This document shows, piece by piece, positions 44,481-55,466 of a stretch of 64,000 nucleotides of DNA (position 1 is the stretch's first letter; each line of letters opens with the position of its first letter). A program made the position numbers and the translations under genes. Under the pieces are notes generated by a model. The model had not been told where the DNA came from and made no database searches. It was given only the letters and a program-made list of their open reading frames with translations. Origin of the DNA: Siphonodentalium dalli (taxonomy: Eukaryota > Mollusca > Scaphopoda > Gadilida > Siphonodentaliidae); contig CP136068.1 of NCBI GenBank assembly GCA_032622095.1, positions 5,247,314-5,311,313 on the forward strand, given 5' to 3'.

Positions 44481-47400
44481 ATGGCTGAGCCATTTCAGTC
44501 TGTTCAGCATGGGTGTAATTGTCAAAACACCGAATTATTGGCACATGTCAGTGGCTTGGACCACGTGACCACGCGGATTCCACAAATGCAGAAGGAAACG
44601 CGTGATCTGAGGCAGGATTCGTTGAACAATTGTTTCTTTTCTGGTCCCGTTAAACGGGATGGTAGGGAGAGCTTGGTAAATAAAGATCCCTCCGCGTGGA
44701 GTCATTTAGAACCGACCCAAAGTAATCTTGTTCCAGGAGCCCCTAGATCAGAAATACCAGTGGGCTATTACACAAACGAGAGAGGGGATGCCACTCGTCC
44801 AAACAAAGACGTTAAACTTCACGAACCCCAATCTAAACCCATGGACCTGTCTGGAGTACATCCAATGGGCCAATCCACCCCTTTGAAGTCAAGTGGAGTG
44901 TTCAAACCCGAGGAATTGGTTATGGAGGGGAATAGGGGTAGGACTGAGGATGGATTGGATGACTCTAGATTTTCCTGCAGGTCAGTGGTATCATGTTCAT
45001 CGGGGGTATCGAGGTCATCGGGGCGGTCGAGTTCATCGACCGTGCCGAGGTCAACGGATGCATCACATTCATCGGTTGCATCAAGGTCGTCTGGGTCATC
45101 AAGGTCGTCGGGGAAACATAAGTCTCTTAAATCACGGGCCGCCCGAAATTCATTGGTTGTCACCAAGGTTGACAATAATTCACCCAAACGTCACAAGGTT
45201 AATTCGTCGAGGGATTCTATTTCGTCAAGGGTATCATCGGAACTTGACTCTTCGGGGACTTTTACTTGACTCAACAGTCTCGGAGAGCGAGGGGCTGGGT
45301 GACATTATGGTTAAGGAATTTTCGGGGGTAGTTGATAACCCGGCACATCAGCAAGGGGCTTGGGCTGGTTCATCCGGGCTGAGCCTTGAGCAGAGGCCGG
45401 CAACTAGGATTGACCCAAACATGCATCGGCAAGGGGCTTGGGCTGGTTCAACCGAGCTGAGCTCTGAGAAGATGCATGTAATGAATGACCCCATCGTTAT
45501 TCAGCAAAGACCGGGAATCCTACATAACAGTAAAACTCGACAACCGCATTCCATACATACCGCATTGCCAGGTACCACATGTCAGCATGACTCTACAAAT
45601 CCGCACAGGCAGAAGTGTTTGCGAGGGGACTGGGGCTGGTTCATCCGGGCTAAGTCTCGAACAAACACCTGCCAACATATATAATAATACCACAGTTCCA
45701 ATCGATTCCACAAATCTGCACAGACAGGGTTTGCGAGGGACTGGGGCTGGTTCATCCGGGCTAAGTCTCGAACAAACACCTGCCAACATATATAATAATA
45801 CCACGCTTCCAATCGATTCCACAAATCTGCACAGACAGGGTTTGCGAGGGACTGGGGCTGGTTCATCCGGGCTAAGTCTCGAACAAACACCTGTCAACAT
45901 ATACAATAATACCACGCTTCCAATCGATTCCACAAATCTGCACAGACAGGGTTTGCGAGGGACTGGGGCTGGTTCATCCGGGCTAAGTCTCGAACAAACA
46001 CCTGCCAATATATATAATAATACCACAGTTCCAATCGATTCAACAAATCAACACAGGCAGGAATGTTTGCGAGGGACTTGGGCTGGTCCACCCGGGCTGA
46101 GCCCCAAGCAGACATCTGCCAACATCTTTGAAAACCCGACACTCTCACATGACTCCACTGTTCTGCACAGACATGAATGTTTGCGAGGGACTTGGGCTGG
46201 TCCACCCGGGCTGAGCCCCAAGCAGACACCTGCCAACTATTCATCGATTCAAGTTAACGACACCGTTCCGCACAGTGGGGAGCCTTCGCATAGGGCTTGG
46301 ACTGGTCAGCCCGATCTTCGCCCCGAGGGTAGGCCTCCCAACACATACGACACCACGGTACCATTGGGGGAATATGACGAAATTAGCCGACGAATAAAGA
46401 GATTGACAAGTACAAAGAACAGTCGTCGAGGAGATAGCACTGCTGGTTCTAGCAGCAGTGGTAGCTCATCGTCGTTGCCGGTTCGTGACCAAGGTGGTGA
46501 TCGCTTAGATTCGCGGGAACGGAAGGGTCGTAGTTATGGGTCATATGTGGGTAAGAAAGGCAGAAGGCCCCAATGCATTCTGATGTATGACGGTAGTGGC
46601 AAATTTGTGGCTTTTCGGGATAAAATCATGGCTTTTGTCAATGCGGAACGTATGGATGATTTGGAAAGACGAGACACACTTTGTTGGGCTTTGGAGGGGA
46701 AGGCCTCTGACTATTTCTCCATGATGAAAAAACAAAACCCAGAGGGGGGTTTCGAGTGGATGATGGGGAAATTGGCCAGCCGATTTGGGGGAACATTGCC
46801 AACTTTTGACAATTTCTACAATGCCTGCCCTCGATTGGGCTGATCGACTACAAGATATGGGGGGCAAGGTCTTTGAGGGGATGGCAACCAAATTGTTGGA
46901 GGGTCATCTGGCGTCGAGGTTTTGCCATGGATTGTGGGATAGAGAGGCAGCCAGTTTCCATCAGTGCATTAGGCATGAGTCGTTGGAGGAAGCCATGAGT
47001 AGTGTTCAGTACATGTTGTCCAACCGGGGTGAGGGAAATGGGAAAAAGAGAGAGGCCCGGCAAGTCTCACTCGGAATGCCGACCGTGTCTCTTCCCCGGG
47101 AGGAAGATGACAGAACCGCAAGCCTCCAGGGGGGTATGGACACGTTTAAGTCGAGTATGTCACACATTATGTCCCATTTGACAACTGAAATGGGTCGACT
47201 GTCATCATTAGTAATGAAATCAAAAGATTTGTCTAATGTTCGCTGTTTTGGATGTCAGGGTTTTGGCCACAAAATGGCACACTGTCCAGCCCAAGAGTTG
47301 TCAGTTGGGGACGAGAGCATTCCCACTGAGGGATGTGAAATAATCAGGGGTGAGGAATATGTTCCATTGGAAACTGATACGATTGGGAATGGGAATAGTA

Positions 47401-49412
47401 ACTTTGGGCCCCCGGGCTGTAGTAAGTCTTCAACTCTAATTGATGAACAAATGGGGACACCTGTTGGGCCTATCTCGAGCGGTTCTGGTTCTGCCGGAAT
47501 AGTTCGGGATATGCCAAAGCTATCTCAAACTTCTTTGCTTCCAAATGACCAGCCACACGTGGGGCCTATGTCGAGCGGTTCTGGCTCTGCCGGAATAGTT
47601 CGAGATACGCCCAGGCTATTTCAAACTTCTTCGCCTACAAATGGCCAGCATCATGTCGGCCATATCTCGAGTGGTTCTGGCTCTGCCGGAATAGCAAGAG
47701 ATACGGCAAAGCTAGTTCAAACTTCTAACCCAGCTATCTCTACTCTTGTCTCAGTTTTTTCTGGCATTCCCATAATAGTTGAAGACGAATATTTAGTTGA
47801 ACTTCAACCAGTTAATGGAGTTATTGGACCATCTGTCTCGAGTCTGTCTAAGACGCCCGGATTAAGTGGAGACAAGACCATTACATCTCAAGGGGAGGAG
47901 GGAGTAGGACCTGGACTGGCTCGCCCGGTTAAGGGCCTACTCTTGGATCCATTGGCACGGACAGATATGTCAGACGCACAACCAGAGACACTGTTGCAGG
48001 GACCGACAACCTTATCCGGCAAAGAATGGCCAGGTGGAGATAGAGGCAATCTGAGAGACGCCCAGATACCTCTTCTCACATTATTCGACTCGTTGGCATC
48101 CGAGGAGGGTGAGACCGTTTCGTCTCAAGGGGCGGATGAAGAAGTGGGACCTGGACTGGCTCGCCCGGTTAAGGGCCTACTCTCTGAATCCGAACCAGGA
48201 CCAAGAGAACGGGAGGAAGAAGTAGGACCTGGACTGGTTCGCCCGGTTAAGGGCCTACTTTCCGACTCCGCACTGGCAGATACGAACACCAATCGTGATA
48301 AGAAACAAACTGGCTCGCCCGATGTTCGCCCTGAGGAAGTTCCGTCCGACATCTACACATACGCAACGGTTTACGACGACACCACTGTTCTGCTTAGTGA
48401 GAAACAGTGGCAAAGGTTTTTGGTTTGCTCGTCCGGTTTTCGCACCGAGTCTTCTGGTGGTTGCTCAGACTTTGAACCAGTCCAGTTGTTTGAGGAACCT
48501 GGTTCATCAGATATGGATGGGACGGAAAATGGGGATTGTGAATTTGGGTCCCCGGGCCGTACCAGGTACCAGTTGTTTAAGGAAACCGGTTCATCAGATA
48601 TGGATGGGACGGGAAATGAGGATTGTGAATATGGGTCCCCGGGCCATAGCAAGCCAGTAAATTTAGGCAAACCGGTCAGACCGAAGAGGTCATGTGATAG
48701 AAAACCTGTAAGACCAATGCGTTTGTGTGATAAATCATTACATGAGTCGGGCTGTTCGGGAAATGTGAAGCCTGTCACGGGGCAAAATGTAAAATGTCTT
48801 ATGAAACCAGTCTATGAGAAATACCCGAGTGGGGATATCTGCGATGACGCCGTTCGAGATCAAACAATGACAGCTGATTTTCAGCTAGGCTTTGATCGAA
48901 TGGAGAGGGAGACGGCAAGCAAATATCCCTTTGAACATATACAGATAAGTTGCACTGATGCTAAAATATCCCCCAGTCAGCCTCGGAGTGAAATACTTGA
49001 CCATTCCTTGACGGCTGATGGGAAAGCTAGCAACTCAAATGTAATTATCACAGAGAATTGTCAGAACATTGAAACTTCTTTAAGTGCACCTCTGCTTCCT
49101 TCAGTTGGGGGGAAGATGGGACCAGAGGTTGTACCAGAGTCGTCCTGTAGTTTGGAAGTTGTGAATGTTGTTGACAATATGACAAATGATTCTACCGATA
49201 ACACGAAATTGGACTGTCTACAGAATATGACGGTTATGTCAGGATTGTGGTATCTCCATAGTTTTTCTGGGTATATCACTTGTGGCGAATTTTGGTCCCA
49301 GATTGTGGCATGGTTGGCTTGCAGTTTGTTTATATCTGGGCAATCGCCTGTATATTTCGTGACTATTCGGTGGGTATGGGATCCAGGTGGCCTGTACTTG
49401 GTTAGATGTTAG
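44481..49412 (+). pseudogene. gag: Giant repeat-rich gag, frameshifted
   Basis: Starts at ATG 44,481 (context gtaATGG). The reading passes through four segments: 44,481-45,269; about 45,260-45,625 (next frame); 45,629-46,843 (third frame); and 46,785-49,412 (first frame again). Order: a Ser-rich N-terminal region; 37-residue repeats with GLSLEQTPAN; a basic stretch; a retrotransposon Gag capsid-like region (FRDKIMAFVNAERMDDLERR ... DWADRLQDMGGKVFEGM); a CCHC knuckle CFGCQGFGHKMAHC at 47,244-47,285; SGSGSAGIVRD repeats; three GPGL(A/V)RPVKGLL repeats; and a hydrophobic C-terminal stretch near residues 840-865 of the last frame. Total length (~1,600 residues) far exceeds ordinary Ty3/gypsy Gag. 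No protease motif DTG was seen. The frame changes could be decay, sequencing error or, less likely, programmed shifting. Confidence 0.85.
45605..46240 (+). repeat. In-frame 111-bp tandem repeats within gag
   Basis: The phrase 'cagacagggtttgcgaggga' or a variant recurs at 45,721, 45,832, 45,943 and 46,054, exactly 111 bp (37 codons) apart. Flanking units lie near 45,607 and 46,168, the latter at 114 bp, and two related partial units occur earlier at 45,340-45,470. The first full unit has four G at 45,625-45,628 where sister units have three, which coincides with a frame change. Confidence 0.9.
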
Positions 49413-50291
49413 GAAGCTCGGAGTTTGAGGTTGATTCGTGAATTGATTCCCATAAATTCCGGAAGTGCATGAACCATTATGAACACCCCAATGGTTATCA
49501 GAAAATATGGACCGCCATATAATCTTTTAGCCATGTGTGAATGGTGACACTACTGTGATGCTTCCAAGCACTGTAATGTAATATAGTTATGCATGAGCGC
49601 ATGAACCATAATGAACACCAGGGTGGTTAATGGAAATTGATTGAATTCCATATCATCTAAGATGGTCTGAATGGTGATGCTCGTGTGAGACTTTTAACCT
49701 ATTTTCTGTGATTATTGTGTAAGAGCTCGTGAACCTGAAATTAGAAGTGATAGGAGTCGAATGGTTACAACAAGTACTGGAAACAATATCGGAGAGGAGG
49801 TGGGACCTGTTCTAGTTCAGCTGGATAAGGGCCTACTCTCTGAATCCGAAACAGTACGGACAAGAGAAATGAGGAGGTTGGACCTGGACTGGTTCGCCCG
49901 GTTAAGGGCCAATCTCATATCAATGTACCACATGGGGTAGCCTAATGTTGTATAACCCCAACACTCCCAATGACCACTAGACATAAGGTGAAGCTCAAAT
50001 CTTAATTTTATATTGTGAATGAGACAAACAATGTATAGGGATAACAGAAGTCCCAGAAAATGAATTCTGTCGATATAATTGTAACAGGTCACCGATATTA
50101 ATTGAATCGGTACTGGGAAATATTATAATTATTGCTTGAGTTCACTCTACTAGGCATGTACATTTCTGACAATGTATGGAACAACATTGGGATGTAATAC
50201 ACTGTATCTGTTCTAGTTGTCTCACTGTTTTCATTGTAGATGTGCAGATTGAAGTTGGTCTCTCCAATATACATGCACGGTCCTTCAAAAT
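49413..50291 (+). repeat. Non-coding tail of the LTR element with gag relics
   Basis: The segments starting 'gcatgaaccattatgaacac' (about 49,467) and 'gcatgaaccataatgaacac' (about 49,600) are repeated units of roughly 130 bp. At 49,797-49,912 two degenerate copies of the GPGLVRPVKGLL-coding unit appear outside the reading frame. This shows that gag-repeat DNA has been copied or displaced into the tail, where pol would normally be. Confidence 0.7.
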
Positions 50292-50305
50292 GGAATGGGG
50301 AGGAG
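50292..50305 (+). promoter_or_regulatory. Polypurine tract
   Basis: GGAATGGGGAGGAG directly abuts the 3' LTR start. It is purine except one T, and is the expected primer for plus-strand synthesis. Confidence 0.75.
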
Positions 50306-50772
50306 TGTGGTGAATGTCGGTTTTGGAGAACTTGGCTTATGTTAACTTTCATGTCTGTACGAACAGAGACCAACTGCGTCAATGTAAACAGAACAGCTAC
50401 AGTGTGTCAGTATGCCGTAATTCGTGACCCAGTGTTGTGACTAGAGTGGACAAAGCGGACTGCTCATGGAGTTCTACTCAGCACGCAATGTGTGTGAACT
50501 GTGACGCGGTCGGCTGACCAGGAGAACAATAACAATTAGACTCGGCTATCGATCACCGTCGGATGCGGACGTATTTATAACATCACAGTTCCATCATGGA
50601 GACACCAAAAGACATTGACGGTGATATTGTTACCATCTTATATATCTTCATACAATTAAACATCTCATTATTTTAAACACATCGCTGTCACTTCGGTACG
50701 TTTACCCCAAATGAATACAATTAGAACTTTGGTCCATCGCAGCTAGAAATCATTATAGGCAAAGTTCTAACA
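50306..50772 (+). repeat. 3' LTR (467 bp)
   Basis: Same length as the 5' LTR with two substitutions and no indel. Ends TTCTAACA and is followed by the target duplicate GAAG. Confidence 0.95.
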
Positions 50773-50776
50773 GAAG

Positions 50777-51119
50777 CATCCAAATCAAAAAATATATTTG
50801 CCTGTGCTTGTTTTAGATGAGGAGATCATTATACAGAAATATTTTATTTCTCCCGACCCCTATCTTTTGACAATTATGATTAACAAAAAAAAAACAGATT
50901 TTATTTATATTTTTTCCTCCCACCTCTCCTACCTTTTGCAGGCTTTGAGCCAAAGAAATCTGTAAACCAAGTAATAAAAAATAGAATGCCTTAAATATTC
51001 TGAGGGTTTTTTGCAATGCAGTTCGCATGGGAACTGATCAAGATCAAGATTTTTCTCTTTTCGTATTTATTCCAATTCGGATTCAGTTTTTTCTAATTCT
51101 TTCATGATATTTTCTTTAC
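50777..51119. other. Intergenic, nothing firm
   Basis: The phrase at 50,957-50,985 ('gtaaaccaagtaataaaa') is shared with 21,828-21,850 and, inverted, with 41,370. Confidence 0.4.
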
Positions 51120-51127
51120 ATTCATGG

Positions 51128-52405
51128 TAGTGCCCTGCGAAGCTTCGAAGATTCGATTCGATGTCGACATCGGCGATCATATTCGGGATCGATACCGAAT
51201 CGGTTCTCCGATTTGTATATTTTCGAAATGGCCCATTCATTCCCGTTTATGGGGACATACAACTAAATTGTTTATTTATAAAGGTCAATTGATGGAGGAA
51301 TTCCCGCAATGTACTATGTTTTCACGTCTGGACGTCTCGCTGGCCCTGCGTCAAGCTCTGTCAGCGAACCAATCACTCCTATGCGTTCAGAATCATAAAG
51401 CATAGCAAAGGGACGCAACTGTACATGTATGTGGATTGGCGCTGCGTGTGATGTAATTTAGAGATTTATCTAGACTAGTTAGGCCGTTACTTGTGTTTTT
51501 TGTGTGGAACAATAGTTGTGTTGTGGTACAATAGTGTAATATATAAGTGATTATAATCACTATATACAGGTCAAAAGTCAAGACATCAACGGTCTATATA
51601 CATATAGCATATAATTTTATATAGTTTGTGTTAACTTGCCAATTAGGTGTGTTTTGTGTCATAACTATACTAGTTGCACATTAATGCATTTTAATCACCC
51701 ACACTGTTAATATCCAAAGATCCACCTATAATAACATGTTATGAAGGTCCCACACATAAATACATTCCGACCGACAAGCATGCCAGGTAATGCCATCTTT
51801 TATTAAATTCAGGGATAAAACGCACATGATTATTACATAGAGCTACCTCCGTCAAACGGAATGCATTATTACAAGTAAACGTCCGGGTACTGATGTGGCA
51901 GGCCATGGTCATCGATATACCTGTCATTGTTTATGATACAGCATTCATCAGTCCTGAAATCCTTAGAATACATTCATAGTAAATGGCGACTATCAAATTA
52001 ATACATGTACACACTATTATATGTGTGTAGAGTAGTCGAAGAGGGTATCTTCAGTAGTAGTTATTCATTTTATAATCGGTGTCAAGGTCTGTGCTTAGAT
52101 GACATACACGTCACTAGGCAATATATAGTTTCGATTTCCATTTAACATAAAATTGAGAACGATGTCAAGTCAATCGCCAAACGGTTGACTGTGAACTCTG
52201 TCTTGGGTCTTTGTTTTCTATTCGAAAATGTCTCAGCTTTTATGACAAACAAGTGAACATTGATTAGAATGATATCCAAAAGTTAGCTATGATTGTTCGC
52301 CGTTTAGTGCTTGTCCCGATTCGATTCGGATTCGATGTCGCCATCGACACCTGGTTCGATTCGAGATTCGATTCGGTTGCCGAATTTCCGATTCGCAGGG
52401 CCCTA
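51128..52405. mobile_element. Non-autonomous hAT-like element, TCGAATC family, copy 2
   Basis: A 1,278-bp element flanked by the perfect 8-bp duplication ATTCATGG (51,120-51,127 and 52,406-52,413). The termini are TAGTGCCCTGCGAAG and, inverted, TAGGGCCCTGCGAAT. Subterminal 'gattcgattcgatgtcgaca' sequences occur at both ends in inverted orientation. The same family as 12,396-13,488 by termini, subterminal motif and target length. The 93-aa frame at 51,124-51,405 crosses the element end and is not a gene. Confidence 0.85.
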
Positions 52406-52413
52406 ATTCATGG

Positions 52414-53187
52414 CTTAGTGACGACTGATCAAGAATGAGTAGGATGCTGCCTTTCATCTCTGAGAGGACTTTTTCATTTTGTATATGGTCTCATTTGAAA
52501 TTTACACAAAATCGTATAATTTCTCCCTTTATGTCAAATAAAAGTGCATCTAGAAAAAGTTTCATGTTGATTGACATAATAATTTAGGTTCTGCATTGTT
52601 TTCAAGGCTCAAAATAATTTTGTTTCTACCGACTGTCAAAATGACAGGCACCAAATGGATGGTGTTGGTCATTTCAAAATTGTGTTTTGAGATGTACTGA
52701 ATGAGACCGTATTTAAATTTCCAATCAACTTATTATTCGTCAATGAGTGAGCATCCAATCGCCACCCAAGAAAAACCCAAGTTATTTTTGTTTTCAAAAG
52801 TTCAAAAACTTTCCCGTCAATTATAATACAAATGCACTTCACAAACGAGATAATTGCATTAACTCTGAATTGATCTGAAATTAAAAGAGAACTATTTTTT
52901 ACTTTCAATGTCTGATTTGGCCAGTAACGGCTCCTTGGATGTACCCAAACAGATACAGATTGTTTAAAAATTTGCAAATGTCTGACAGATACAGAAATAC
53001 ATAAGCTATTTTTTTTCTTCGGACAATGACACTTATTTTGAGCCTTGATTGTTTTCTATTCATAGTGAATTTTTATTCCCTCTATAATCGAGAGGTCAGA
53101 TTTATAACTTCAGTTTGTACATAGAGTTTGATGTAGTGCATCTCTCACAATGGAATACCAGGTTTTTGAGGCCCCATGAGAACTGTA
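52414..53187. other. Intergenic, nothing firm
   Basis: A phrase near 52,632-52,680 ('ctgtcaaaatgacaggcacc') contains a small palindrome and is shared with 19,930-19,970, so an old dispersed repeat is likely. Confidence 0.4.
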
Positions 53188-53204
53188 CTACGAGCACTCA
53201 CTGT

Positions 53205-53400
53205 ACAGATGGCTTTGATTGATTGAATCGGAGAATCCAAACACCACCATGATAACATAGTTCTTACAATGAATGCCTTTGGTTGATTGAATGGGAGAAT
53301 CCAAACAAGACCATGATAATGTTACATAGTTCTTACCAAACAAATGGCTTTGTTTGTGACTGGATGGGAGAATCCAAACACGACCATGATAAGGCCACAT
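53205..53400 (-). repeat. Three short repeats resembling an exon end and splice donor
   Basis: Three units of about 65 bp share 'gattgaatgggagaatccaa' and 'acgaccatgataa'. Two are followed by 'catagttcttac', which on the minus strand reads GTAAGAACTATG, a good splice donor. Further units lie at 54,661-54,740 directly beside the true-looking exon end at 54,747. Confidence 0.75.
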
Positions 53401-53625
53401 AAACTTAATTATATGTTTCTCAGGCACCGCCACCCCCCTTAAAAATCCACCGCTGGGAGCTTTTTATTCGACAACGAAAATATAAAGTTTATATCATGTT
53501 TGTATCATGTGTGTAACTGCAGTTAGCCGGTTATTGAGTAAGACTGTAAAAGGGATAACTCTACTTCCAACTACTCCGAATGCATATCGAACGCACCACC
53601 TCATAAACTATTCGTATTCATATTC

Positions 53626-53961
53626 ATGGCGCTGCTAAATATTTGCGTGATTGAAAATGATCATGTATTGATTCCATGGAGAATAATCAACATAGACACT
53701 TCCGACACAACACAAACGGTTGCTGACAATTTTATGAAGGATAATTCCGTTCATTGTGAATGTGATGAGAGTTCCGTAAATGTCAGTGTTTTCAAACGAA
53801 AGAGGGATGAGTTCGACCGTGTATCGATGGAGCTGAAGGCGGCTGAAGTTGCGGACATATTTTGCCGCTTCTTCCAAATAAATATACGAAAAACCAGTAG
53901 CACCATTCCTGATAGTTGTAGGATTACCTGCACCTTCCATTCACTATTTATTTTACATTAA
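53626..53961 (+). CDS. Hypothetical 111-aa open frame
   Basis: ATG-started frame with varied, protein-like composition, including an acidic middle and KRKRDEFDRVSMELKAAEVAD. No domain is recognised and no neighbour supports it. It could be a single-exon gene, a first exon, or chance. Confidence 0.3.
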   Translation: MALLNICVIENDHVLIPWRIINIDTSDTTQTVADNFMKDNSVHCECDESSVNVSVFKRKRDEFDRVSMELKAAEVADIFCRFFQINIRKTSSTIPDSCRITCTFHSLFILH

Positions 53962-54238
53962 AATTTCAATCAAAATCAAAACAGCCCATCATATTTTAAT
54001 TTAACCCCAAAATTCAAGGGTTTTCAATCTGCAAACATGAAAGTTTGTAAACTACAAGTTCTTCTCGTTCCTGCAGGAAGCTTAAAGAATAAATGGGGTG
54101 TTATGGGCTCTAGTGACCGATAATTCCCGGTTAATAATACAAGGCCGGACACATATTTAACCCATTTTCACAACAAGCTCAATATGATGTCGAATATATC
54201 TCCATGCTGTATATTAAAAACTAGTTTTAAATTCTACC

Positions 54239-54365
54239 ACATGCAGTACATGTTTGGCAAATTGATATTAATAACATTGACTGAACTGAATATTTTAAAT
54301 ATCACTTAAATAATTCAGTTCAGTCAATTTTATTAATATTAATTTGCCAAACATGTACTGCATGT
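54239..54365. repeat. Near-perfect hairpin (53-bp arms)
   Basis: Left arm 54,239-54,291 and right arm 54,313-54,365 are reverse complements with about two mismatches around a 21-base AT-rich loop. Ends are 'acatgcagtacatgtttggc' and its complement. It is either a foldback MITE or a small-RNA precursor. No target duplication was identified. Confidence 0.85.
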
Positions 54366-54660
54366 ACTATGATGTAGTATATTATATATCAATTGTTTCA
54401 TCCACCTATGAAGGGAGACACATTTTGGCATCATCTTGAATCTTGAACATGCATCTCATAGCGCACCTCCCAATATAAAGTTTGTTGTAAAAAGTCACGT
54501 ATAAAAACCTGTCTCCCGCAAAATTTTCCCCATAAAAATTAAGACATAAAAACCTGCCTCCCGTTAAATTTTGGTCTAAAATAATGAAAATAAATACCTG
54601 CCTCCCTCCTTGTTTTGAAAATAAAAGTGCCTGAGAATCATATAATTAAGTTAATGTGGC

Positions 54661-54740
54661 CTAACATAGTTCCTATCAAACAAATGGCTTTGTTTGATTG
54701 ACTGAATGGGAGAATCCAAACACGACCATGATAACTTAGT
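54661..54740 (-). repeat. Donor-like repeat unit beside the ARM exon
   Basis: 'agttcctatcaaacaaatgg' then 'ctttgtttgattgactgaat' and 'gggagaatccaaacacgacc', the same unit as at 53,205-53,400. It is immediately downstream (minus strand) of the exon's own donor. Confidence 0.7.
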
Positions 54741-54746
54741 TCTTAC

Positions 54747-55093
54747 CGTAAAAATGGCTGTGTTTGATTCACTGAATGACAGGTCCCGGACAAGCTGAAG
54801 GGCAGCTGATATCTCTTCTTCATTGCTCTTGGATTGTTCAACTGACTTCATAATTAATGGCAAAATCCCCTTCTCCACCAAAATGTTCTTGTTCTCATCA
54901 CATTTTGTAAATTTCGCCAGAGCAGCGACAATTTCTGCAGAAGAGTACCCATCAAATCTGTGATCATCCTGTTTTAGTGACGATCGAAGTAGATCAAGGA
55001 TTAGTGCCAACATTGTCTCATCAGCTGCCAGTAAATGTTTCTGTTCTTCATCTGTTATATATGCTAACACAATCAAAGTGTCCAATTTTACAC
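54747..55093 (-). CDS. Exon of an armadillo-repeat-like protein (partial)
   Basis: Minus-strand 347-base exon. Acceptor 'ttctactttag' lies before 55,093 and donor 'acg|gtaagaac' after 54,747. The ~115-residue product is helical, with an ARM-like pattern: LDTLIVLAYITDEEQKHLLA, EIVAALAKFTKCDENKNILV, GILPLIMKSVEQS and EEISAALQLVRDLSFSE. ARM repeats are alpha-solenoid protein-binding modules. I recall similar ARM arrays preceding TIR domains in mollusc proteins, but no TIR is visible here and the other exons lie outside or are not identified. The open frame continues past the donor, but that tail is repeat-derived. Confidence 0.65.
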
Positions 55094-55466
55094 CTAAAGT
55101 AGAACAATATTTTATTGAGTATTAAGACACAGAATTGATGAAGCGATAAGATATTAGTGTGGGGTGACAACCGAATAGTATATCCTATATTGAGAAATTT
55201 TAAAGTCGGAGGAATGTATAATTGAAAGGAAATTGTCGACTGAGAAACAATGAAGAGTGGATATTTGAAGTATAGAGTACAGAAATGTATCTGTAACGTA
55301 TGTTCATCGTATGTGCAATTGTTTGCAGTAAACACCAACTGCATAATAATGTTTATCTATTTGTTCTGCGGTATACATTATTGATGTTATTCTCTCTGTG
55401 ATAACACCATTTAACAGCATGATTTAATTGAAAATTAAAAACAACAATTAGGCAAATTAGCAAACA
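55094..55466 (-). other. Probable intron upstream of the ARM exon
   Basis: AT-rich minus-strand sequence leading to a pyrimidine-rich acceptor. No second exon is recognised before the hAT element begins. Confidence 0.4.

Larger units (their letters stand above)
42561..50772 (+). mobile_element. Young LTR retroelement with gag but no pol
   Basis: An 8,212-bp element bounded by two 467-bp direct LTRs and a 4-bp target duplication GAAG (42,557-42,560 and 50,773-50,776). The internal order is primer-binding site, ~1.45-kb repetitive leader, ~4.9-kb gag region, ~0.9-kb tail, purine-rich tract. No protease, reverse transcriptase, RNase H or integrase motif is visible on either strand. The Gag has a retrotransposon-type capsid region and one CCHC zinc knuckle, pointing to the Ty3/gypsy side. 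LTRs differing at two of 467 positions imply recent insertion, so it was presumably moved by enzymes supplied in trans. The layout fits the class called terminal-repeat retrotransposons with gag (TR-GAG). Confidence 0.9.

Noticed and set aside
44819-46244. Minus-strand frames opposite gag with repeated CSRLSPDEPAPVP
   Set aside because: Antisense shadows of the in-frame 111-bp repeats; no independent support.
49200-49412. Envelope-like transmembrane C-terminus of the last gag frame
   Set aside because: There is one hydrophobic stretch but no signal peptide, cleavage site or fusion-type motif, and it is fused to Gag-derived repeats; hydrophobicity alone does not support an envelope gene.
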